A DNA stretch of 64,000 bases, from the NCBI GenBank assembly GCA_023451825.1, contig JAEXYA010000070.1, forward strand, positions 48,089 to 112,088. The letters run 5' to 3'. Source of the DNA: Pseudomonadota bacterium (GTDB lineage: Bacteria; Pseudomonadota; Alphaproteobacteria; Rhizobiales; Xanthobacteraceae). Shown in pieces: positions 26,219 through 34,100 of this stretch. Each line of letters starts with the position of its first letter. Within the stretch, counting starts at the first letter, position 1. The notes under the pieces were generated by a model. That model ran no database searches, was not told the DNA's origin, and saw nothing but the letters and a program-made list of their open reading frames with translations. The position numbers and the translations under genes were made by a program.

Positions 26219-26388
26219 TCCCTCCCCCCAGGCGAAGCGAAGCTTCGCTAGGGTGGGGAGGGTGGCGCGTAGCGCCGGGTGGGGTCTCTCCCCACGTGAC
26301 GTCGGAGTTTGTGGAGACACCCCACCCGACCGGCCCAAGAGGGCCGGCCACCCTCCCCACGGCGCCGCTTCGCGGCTTGGGGGAGGGA
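26219..26388. repeat. Long palindromic intergenic repeat, family D copy 2
   Basis: Begins TCTCCCTCCCCCC and ends TTGGGGGAGGGA, with the shared core CCGGCCCAAGAGGGCCGGCC in the opposite orientation to copy 1 (7057-7201). It separates the operon 3 binding-protein gene from livH. Confidence 0.87.
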
Positions 26389-26413
26389 CAAGAAAGAAAG
26401 CTCACTGAGTCCC

Positions 26414-27280
26414 ATGACCCTCCTCACCATCCTGTTCGACGGCGTCGCCTACGGCATGTTGCTGTTCGTGCTCGCATGCGGGCTGGCGGTGACGCTGGGT
26501 CTGATGAATTTCGTCAATCTTGCCCACGGCGCCTTCGCCATGGCCGGCGGCTATATCTGCGCCATCCTGGTCAATCGCATCGGCTGGCCGTTCTTCGCAG
26601 CACTCCCCATGGCCTTCGTCGCCAGCGCGCTGATCGGCGCGGTGCTCGAACGCTCGCTGTATCGTCACCTCTACAATCGCAGCCATCTCGATCAGGTGCT
26701 GTTCTCCATCGGCCTCGTCTTCATGGCCGTCACCGGCGTCGATTACGTGATGGGTTCGTCGCAGATGTTCATCAATCTGCCGCCCTATCTGCAGGGCCAA
26801 ATCGATCTGTTCGGCCTGCATGTCGGCCGCTACCGGCTGATGATCGTCGTGATCTGCGGCCTGCTCACCATCGCGTTGCAACTGATCCTTTCGAAGACGC
26901 GGTTCGGCAGCCGGCTGCGCGCCGCGGTGGATGATCCGCGCGCCGCCTCGGGGCTCGGCATCAATGTGCCGCAGGTGTTCGCCTTCACCTTTGCCTTCGG
27001 CTGCGGCCTTGCCGGCCTGGGCGGTGCGCTCGGCGCCGAGATCCTCGGCCTCGATCCGCATTTCCCGCTCAAATTCATGATCTACTTCCTGATCGTCGTC
27101 ACCGTCGGCGGCTCCTCCAGCATCACCGGTCCGTTCTTCGCGTCGCTGCTGCTGGGCATCGGCGACGTGGCCGGCAAATATTATGTGCCGACGCTCGGCG
27201 CGTTCGTCATCTACACGCTGATGATCGTGATCCTGCTCTGGCGTCCCAACGGCCTGTTCGGCCGCACGGCGGCGAGGTGA
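26414..27280 (+). CDS. livH: Branched-chain amino acid-type ABC transporter permease, LivH-like (operon 3)
   Basis: Permease of 288 residues. FDGVAYGMLLFVLACGLAVT, MNFVNLAHGAFAMAGGYI and the C-terminal WRPNGLFGRTAAR are LivH-type. ATG 26414 was chosen because the open frame before it runs through the palindromic repeat. Four bases separate it from livM3. Confidence 0.93.
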   Translation: MTLLTILFDGVAYGMLLFVLACGLAVTLGLMNFVNLAHGAFAMAGGYICAILVNRIGWPFFAALPMAFVASALIGAVLERSLYRHLYNRSHLDQVLFSIGLVFMAVTGVDYVMGSSQMFINLPPYLQGQIDLFGLHVGRYRLMIVVICGLLTIALQLILSKTRFGSRLRAAVDDPRAASGLGINVPQVFAFTFAFGCGLAGLGGALGAEILGLDPHFPLKFMIYFLIVVTVGGSSSITGPFFASLLLGIGDVAGKYYVPTLGAFVIYTLMIVILLWRPNGLFGRTAAR

Positions 27281-27284
27281 GGGC

Positions 27285-28298
27285 ATGAAGGCGGATTCCA
27301 CCACCCATCCCGAAGTCGCCGCCGTCGCGATCGAAAGCGCACGCTGGCGCTGGCCGGAAGTCGCCTTCTGGCTCTGCGCCGTCGGCTGCATCCTGCTGTT
27401 TCCGAACCGCTATCTCATCCTCACCGAGATCGCCTGGCTCGCGCTGTTCGCGCTCTCGCTCGATCTCATCCTCGGCTATGCCGGCATCGTCTCGCTCGGC
27501 CACGCCGCCTTCTTCGGCTTCGGCGGCTATTGCGCGGGGCTGCTCGCATTGCACGGAATCGTCAAGGAGCCCGTGCTGGCGCTGATCGTCGCCGGCCTTG
27601 CCGCGATGCTGCTCGGCTTCGTCACCAGCTTCCTCGTGATGCGGGGCTCCGATCTCACGCGCCTGATGGTGACGCTCGGCATCGCGCTGCTCTTGCGTGA
27701 ACTGGCCAACAAATTCTCCGGCCTCACCGGTGGCTCCGACGGCCTGCAGGGCATCGAGATGGCGCCGATCCTCGGCCTGTTCTCCTTCGATATTTTTGGC
27801 AAGGTCGGCTTCATCTATTGCCTGGTCGTGCTGTTCATCCTGTTCGTGCTGGCGCGCCGCATTGTGAACTCGCCCTTCGGCCTGTCGGTGCGGGCGATCC
27901 GCAACAATCCGCTGCGCGCCTCCGCCATCGGCATTCCCGTCAATCGCCGCCTGATCGCCATTTACACGCTCGCCGCCTTCTATGCCGGCGTCGCCGGTGC
28001 GCTCTCCACCCAGACCACCGCGCTGGCGTCCCTCGACGGCTTCGCCTTCGAGCGATCGGCGGACCTCATGCTGGTCGTGATCATCGGCGGCACCGGCTAT
28101 CTCTATGGCGGCCTGATCGGCGCGGTGATCTTCAAGCTGCTGCAGGAGTTCTTCTCCACCATCACGCCGCAATACTGGCAGTTCTGGATCGGCGCCGTGC
28201 TGGTGATCATCGTGCTGATCGGCCGCGAGCGACTGCATCGCTGGGTGATGTTTTTGCCGCGCTTGATCGCCAGCAAGTTCTCGCGGGGTGGCGCATGA
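27285..28298 (+). CDS. livM: Branched-chain amino acid-type ABC transporter permease, LivM-like (operon 3)
   Basis: Permease of 337 residues with about nine hydrophobic helices. LILGYAGIVSLGHAAFFGFG and GGTGYLYGGLIGAVIF are the family motifs. The N-terminal 20 residues before the first helix are hydrophilic, as usual. The stop overlaps the livG3 start (ATGA). Confidence 0.93.
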   Translation: MKADSTTHPEVAAVAIESARWRWPEVAFWLCAVGCILLFPNRYLILTEIAWLALFALSLDLILGYAGIVSLGHAAFFGFGGYCAGLLALHGIVKEPVLALIVAGLAAMLLGFVTSFLVMRGSDLTRLMVTLGIALLLRELANKFSGLTGGSDGLQGIEMAPILGLFSFDIFGKVGFIYCLVVLFILFVLARRIVNSPFGLSVRAIRNNPLRASAIGIPVNRRLIAIYTLAAFYAGVAGALSTQTTALASLDGFAFERSADLMLVVIIGGTGYLYGGLIGAVIFKLLQEFFSTITPQYWQFWIGAVLVIIVLIGRERLHRWVMFLPRLIASKFSRGGA

Positions 28299-29047
28299 CC
28301 ATCGCGCTCGAAACCGTCAATCTCGAAAAGTCCTTCGGTGGTCTGCGGGTCACCCGCGATCTCTCGCTGAAGGTCGCCGCTGGTGCCCGCCATGCGCTGA
28401 TCGGCCCCAACGGCGCCGGCAAGACCACGGTGATCAACCTGCTCACCGGCGTGCTCAAGCCGAACTCTGGCCGTATCATCCTGCAGGGCAATGACATCAC
28501 CGATGTGCCCGTCCACAAGCGCGTGCTGCGCGGCTTGTCGCGGACCTTCCAGATCAACCAGCTCTATCCCGATCTCACCCCGCGCGAGACGGTCGGCCTC
28601 GCGGTGTCCGAGCGTCTCGGCCATGGCGGCGACTGGTGGCGGCTGATGGGCTCGCGCCGCGACGTCAATGACGAGATTGCGGAGAATCTCGCGCGCTTCC
28701 ACCTGCTCGATGTGATGAACGAGCGCACGGTGACGCTGCCCTATGGCAAGCAGCGCCTGTTGGAGATCGCCGTCGCCATCGCCGCCAAACCCCGCGTGTT
28801 GCTGCTCGACGAGCCCGCCGCCGGCGTGCCGGAAAGCGAGCGGCACGACATTCTCGCCGCGGTGGCGAGCCTGCCGCGCGATGTCACCGTGCTACTGATC
28901 GAACACGACATGGACCTCGTCTTCTCCTTTGCCGATCGCATCTCGGTGCTGGTCAATGGCGCCATGCTGGTGGAAGGCGCGCCCGATGAGGTCGCGCGCG
29001 ATCCGCAGGTGAAGGCCGTCTATCTCGGCGAGGGCGTCGATGTCTGA
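28295..29047 (+). CDS. livG: Branched-chain amino acid-type ABC transporter ATPase, LivG-like (operon 3)
   Basis: ATPase of 250 residues. Walker A is GPNGAGKTT, Walker B VLLLDEPAAGVP and the switch His lies in LIEHDMDLVFS. The signature is the degenerate LPYGKQRLLEIA. The start lies inside the livM3 stop, and its own 3' end overlaps livF3 by eight bases. Confidence 0.93.
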   Translation: MTIALETVNLEKSFGGLRVTRDLSLKVAAGARHALIGPNGAGKTTVINLLTGVLKPNSGRIILQGNDITDVPVHKRVLRGLSRTFQINQLYPDLTPRETVGLAVSERLGHGGDWWRLMGSRRDVNDEIAENLARFHLLDVMNERTVTLPYGKQRLLEIAVAIAAKPRVLLLDEPAAGVPESERHDILAAVASLPRDVTVLLIEHDMDLVFSFADRISVLVNGAMLVEGAPDEVARDPQVKAVYLGEGVDV

Positions 29048-29768
29048 CCTCCTCACTATCACCGATCTCCGCGCCGGCTACGGCGAAGCCGTGGTCATTC
29101 CAAAGATGACACTGTCGCTCGGCGAAGGGCAGGTGCTCGCACTGCTCGGCCGCAATGGCACGGGCAAGACGACATTGATCAATTCCATCGTCGGCGTGAC
29201 GCGTCGCTTCAGCGGCACTGTCAAAGTCGGGGCGAAGGACTTCACCACGCTGCGTGCCGATCAGCGTGCCCGCGGCGGCATCGGCTGGGTGCCGCAGGAG
29301 CGCAACATCTTTCGCTCGCTCACGGTGGAAGAGAACATGACCGCGGTGGCGCAGCCGGGCGAATGGACCGTGAAAAAGGTCTACGAGATGTTTCCGCGTC
29401 TCGAGGAGCGCAAGGGCAATTTCGGCAACCAGCTCTCGGGTGGCGAGCAGCAGATGCTGGCGGTTGGCCGCGCGCTGGTGCTGAATCCAAAGGTACTGTT
29501 GCTGGACGAACCCACTGAAGGCCTGGCCCCGATCATCGTCGAGGAATTGCTGGCCGCCATCGGCAAGATTTCACGCACCGGCGGCATCTGTTCCATCATC
29601 GTGGAACAGAACGCGCGAAAGATTCTGAGCCTTGCCGACCGCGTCGTCATTTTGGAACGCGGCACGATCGTGCATGATGCGACGAGCGCGGCGCTGAAGG
29701 CCGATCCGGCAGTGCTGGATCATTTCCTCGGCGTCGCCGGCGCAGCCGGCGACAAGAACAAACACTAA
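29040..29768 (+). CDS. livF: Branched-chain amino acid-type ABC transporter ATPase, LivF-like (operon 3)
   Basis: ATPase of 242 residues. Walker A is GRNGTGKTT with the normal lysine, the signature LSGGEQQM, and Walker B VLLLDEPTEGLAP. It is the last transporter gene of operon 3. A MetE-like gene follows after 29 bases on the same strand and is probably co-transcribed. Confidence 0.94.
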   Translation: MSDLLTITDLRAGYGEAVVIPKMTLSLGEGQVLALLGRNGTGKTTLINSIVGVTRRFSGTVKVGAKDFTTLRADQRARGGIGWVPQERNIFRSLTVEENMTAVAQPGEWTVKKVYEMFPRLEERKGNFGNQLSGGEQQMLAVGRALVLNPKVLLLDEPTEGLAPIIVEELLAAIGKISRTGGICSIIVEQNARKILSLADRVVILERGTIVHDATSAALKADPAVLDHFLGVAGAAGDKNKH

Positions 29769-29797
29769 TCTGCCAACCGAGCATCTGGGAGTATCCT

Positions 29798-30916
29798 ATG
29801 CAGCGAACCAAAGCCCCGTTCCGCGCCGATGAAGTCGGCAGCCTGTTGCGCCCGGCCTCCATCAAGGAAGCGCGCGCCAAGCTGGAGAAGGGCGAAATCA
29901 CCGCCGATGATCTGCGCAAGGTCGAGGATCTCGAAATCGAGAAGGTGGTGCATCGCCAGGCGTCGGTCGGCCTCAAGCTCGCCACCGACGGCGAATTCCG
30001 CCGCTCCTGGTGGCACTTCGATTTCCTCGCCAAGCTGACCGGCTGCGAGCTTTATCACCCGGACACCGGCATCCAGTTCACCGGCGTCGAGACGCGCCAT
30101 GACTCGGTGCGCGTCATCGGCAAGCTGGATTTCCCCGACGATCATCCGATGCTCGACCACTTCCGCTTTCTCAAGAAGCATGCGGATACGGCCGGCGTCG
30201 CGGCGAAGATGACGATCCCGTCGCCCGCCGTGCTGCATTTCCGCGGCGGCCGCAAGGCGATCTCCAAGGAGGTCTATCCGGATATCGAAACCTTCTTCGA
30301 GGATCTCGGCAAAACCTATCGCAAGGCCGTGAAGGCGTTCTATGACGCCGGCTGCCGCTATCTGCAGTTCGACGACACCGTCTGGGCCTATCTCTGCTCG
30401 GAGGACGAACTCAACAAGGTGCGCGCCCGCGGCGAGGATGCCGACAACCTGCAGCAGATCTATTCGCGCATCATCAATTACGCCATTGCCGATCGCCCGG
30501 CCGACATGGTGATCACGACGCATGTGTGCCGCGGCAATTTCCGCTCCACCTGGATTTCGTCGGGCGGCTATGAGCCGGTGGCGGAAACGCTGCTGGCCGG
30601 CACCAATTACGATGGCTACTTCCTGGAATACGACAGCGACCGCGCCGGCGGCTTCGAACCGCTGCGCTTCCTGCCCAAGGGCAACAAGGTCGTGGTGGTC
30701 GGCGTCATCACCTCGAAATTCGGCGAGCTGGAAAAGAAGGAAGACATCCTGGCGCGCATGAAGGAGGCGGCGAAGTTTGCCCCGCTGGAGCAACTCGCGG
30801 TTTCGCCACAGTGCGGCTTCGCCTCGACGGAGGAGGGCAACATCCTCAGCGAGGACGAGCAGTGGGCGAAGCTGAAGCTCGCAGTCGATGTCGCGAACGA
30901 GTTGTGGGGGAAGTAA
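29798..30916 (+). CDS. MetE-like (cobalamin-independent methionine synthase C-terminal type) methyltransferase
   Basis: A 372-residue protein equivalent to the catalytic C-terminal barrel of MetE without the N-terminal half, like the YxjG/YxjH group. The zinc ligands are all present: His and Cys in TTHVCRGN, Glu in YFLEYDS and Cys in SPQCGFAS. The first motif FRADEVGSLLRP is typical. Such short forms move methyl groups from donors other than, or as well as, methyl-tetrahydrofolate to a thiol. Its place at the end of Liv operon 3 suggests it acts on, or recycles thiols with, the imported compound, which is inference. Confidence 0.85.
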   Translation: MQRTKAPFRADEVGSLLRPASIKEARAKLEKGEITADDLRKVEDLEIEKVVHRQASVGLKLATDGEFRRSWWHFDFLAKLTGCELYHPDTGIQFTGVETRHDSVRVIGKLDFPDDHPMLDHFRFLKKHADTAGVAAKMTIPSPAVLHFRGGRKAISKEVYPDIETFFEDLGKTYRKAVKAFYDAGCRYLQFDDTVWAYLCSEDELNKVRARGEDADNLQQIYSRIINYAIADRPADMVITTHVCRGNFRSTWISSGGYEPVAETLLAGTNYDGYFLEYDSDRAGGFEPLRFLPKGNKVVVVGVITSKFGELEKKEDILARMKEAAKFAPLEQLAVSPQCGFASTEEGNILSEDEQWAKLKLAVDVANELWGK

Positions 30917-30938
30917 GCTTCCGGCCTCGACGACACTC

Positions 30939-30966
30939 AAATGCCCGGCTGACGCCGGGCATTTTT
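30939..30966 (+). terminator. Rho-independent terminator after operon 3
   Basis: An 11-base-pair stem AAATGCCCGGC / GCCGGGCATTT with a TGAC loop and a run of T, 22 bases after the MetE-like stop codon. Confidence 0.9.
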
Positions 30967-31000
30967 TGCGCTGAACGCAGCATGGATATCGCTTCAGCGC

Positions 31001-31014
31001 CCAACCCATCCTAA
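31001..31014. repeat. Degenerate half copy of repeat family B
   Basis: CCAACCCATCCTAA resembles the right end of family B elements (compare CAACCCATCCTAC at 36611-36623). The left arm is decayed (CATGGATATCGC just before it). Confidence 0.5.
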
Positions 31015-31143
31015 GCGACGCCACGCTTCACTTTTTTGTTTTCAGACGTGCGGGTTGTGCGCGTTACGTCGCTGTCATCAAACCGTTACGCGGCGTCCCT
31101 ACCTGTCCACTTAACTTTGGGACAAAGCTTTGGGGACTGGGTT

Positions 31144-34100
31144 ATGACGTCATTGCTGCGCAAATCCGAGCGCGCGTTTTCGTTTGTGTTTACGGGTGTT
31201 GCGACGTTTCCGCGGCAGAAAATCAGGAAACTGGCGCTGCTCGGCACAGTCTCCGCGATCATCCTGGCGCCCGCTGCATCTCATGGTGGTCAACTGCCGG
31301 CTTCAGCCTTTGCGACCTATGATTCTGCGAGCTTCGCATCGGTGCAGGCGGGTCCGTTCGCGCTCTATCAGACGCCGCTCAGCACCATTCTGCCGACGCA
31401 GCTCAATCTCGGCTTCACCGAAATCGGCAAGAAGGTCAGCGCCTATGATCTGTTGACGCCGGCCGGCCTCGCCAATGATCTGCTCACCAGCATCGAGCCG
31501 GTGGTGATCGGTCCCGGTGGCAAGATCTATCTGCTGGACGGCCATCACACCCTCACATCGCTCGGCAAATCGGTGTATGGCGCGTCCAATCCCAACATCT
31601 ACATCAATGTCGTCGCCAACTATTCGAATCTGACCGACGACGCGTTCTGGGCGAAGATGCAGGCGAGCAATTTCCTGCTGCCGCTCGACAATGGCGTCAT
31701 CAAGAGCGTCGATCCGGTGACCGGCGCGCCGATCCCGTCATTGTTCGCGGACATGACCAATGATCCGTATCGCGGCCTCGAATACGGTATCCTGAAGAAC
31801 AAGGGCAGCAAGCTCTTCACCACCGCGGCGAACATCACCGGCGAGGTCGGATCGTCGATCCCCGGCCTCGACAAGACCGCGGCGCTGTATTCCGATTTTA
31901 TCTGGGCCAGCGCCTATCGCGGCGCCAATGGCGGCCTCGGCCTCGCTTATCTGTCGCCCGGCGATATCGCCATCGCGACCAAGTGGAATCTCACCGGCAG
32001 CAATCAGACGACGATGCCGGTTGTTGGCAATACGACGGTGGCGCAGCTGCCCGGATATATCCTGGCGACGGGCGGCAGCATCACCATCAATGGCGTCATC
32101 ACCGATGCGACGCTGGCGGGTGGCGTGCTCGACGGCAGCAAGACCGGCACCTTCGATCAGGTCACGAACTCGGCCTCGTTTGCGGGCCTGCGCGGCATCG
32201 ATTACGGCACCGTGACCATCGGGTCGACGGCACCGGGCTTCATCCTGCAACTCGGCGCCGACAACAAGTCCATCGTCACGCTGACCGGCGCCAACACCTA
32301 TACCGGCGGCACCACGATTTTGGCGGGGACGCTCAACATCAACAGCGACGCGGCGCTCGGCGCGGCGCGTCCCGCGGGCGCGACCATCGATCTCAACAAT
32401 GTGCGCGCCAGCGTGGAAGCCGCGAACGGCATCATTTTCTACAGCCTCGAGGAAGGTAAAGGCACGCTGCAGACCACCGCATCGATCACGACCAATCGTG
32501 CGATTGCGGTCGGCGGCGAAGCGGCCACGCTGGCCCCGCAGATTGCAGGCACCACGCTGACCCTGGCCGGCGAGATCGTGTCGGTCGGCGCCGGCGGCGT
32601 CGGTGTCGGCAATGGCAGCGGCACGTCCGATCTCACGATCAATGCCGACAAGGCGAGCGCCGTGGTGAAAGTGGCGCCCACCAGCGGCAGCAATTCGCTG
32701 TTCTACGGCAACTGGATCGTTTCGAAGGGCATCCTGCAGGCATCGAGCGATGCGGCGCTGGGCAATGTCACGGGACCCGCTTACACGATCGGCCAGATCG
32801 TGCTCGATGGCGGCACGTTCCAGGCCGGCGCGTCGTTCGATTCGGTGCGCAGCCTGACGCTTGCCGGCGGCAGCACCTTCGATACCAACGGCTTCACGAC
32901 CTCCTTTGCCGGCTCGGTCACCGACGTGCAGCGCACGCTGACCATCACCAACAGCAACACCACCACGGCGGGCGCGGTGACTTTCGGCTCGCTGAATATC
33001 AGCGGCACCAATAGCGGCAACGCCAACGGCGCGACATCGACACTGGAGTTGTCGGGCGGCACCGCCGGCACGAGCGTCACATTCGCCAATGGCATTACCC
33101 GCAACGATCGCTCGACATTGATCATCTCGCCATCGACCGCGGCAGCGCTTGGATCGACGGAGAAGGTGTTCTCATCGACGCAGGCGCTCGGCTCGGCCGC
33201 ACCGGCCTGGATGATCAGCGTGGCCAGCAGCAGCCCCGGCGCCAATGGCTATAATTTCCTGACCTATGGAGCCAATGGCTACGTCGCGACCACCTATGGC
33301 GCGACCACGGTGAGTGCTGCGACGGGTGCGTTGGCCGTCGATATCACCGCCAACCAGACCCTGGCCGCCAATGCAGCCGCCAGCGTGCTGAAAATCGACA
33401 ATCAGAGGACGCTGACCCTCGGCAGCAACACGCTGACGCTGGGCAACGGTGTCGATCCCACCGGTCTGATCCTGAGCGGCAGCGGCAGCAACACGGCCAA
33501 CATCACCGGCGGAACGCTGGCTTTCGGCGGCAGCGAAGCGATCATCTATTCGCGCAGCACCGCGGGCACGACGGTCGGTAATACGATCTCGTCCACCCTG
33601 ACCGGTACCAATGGCATCACCATTGCGGGCGAGGGATATGTGACGCTGAGCAATGTGTCGGCGGGGCTGTCGGGCGCGGTGAATATCGATTCCGGCCGGC
33701 TGAATTTGTCGGCCGCCGATGCGTTGTTGAATGTCAGCAGTGTCAACCTGTCGAACGTCAAGAGCAGTCCGGCGCCGGCCGTTCTCGGTCTGTCGGCCAG
33801 CAACACCTTCGCCTCGCTGAACAGTGTCGGCTCCAACAGCACCATCGCCATCACCGGTGCGGGCACTGTGCTGACCATCGGCCAGACCGGCAATGCCGAT
33901 GCGGCGCTGAACAACCTGGGTTCGTCGATCCAGAGCACGATCACAAGCGCAGCAGCTGCTGGATCGAACGCGATCGTCAAGGCCGGCTCGGGCATGCTCG
34001 ATCTGTCGGGCGCGACGCTCGATCTCACGGCTGGCAGCAATATCGCCGTCGATGGCGGCAAGCTGCGTGTGAGTGCGTCGTCCTTCAAGAACACCAACAA

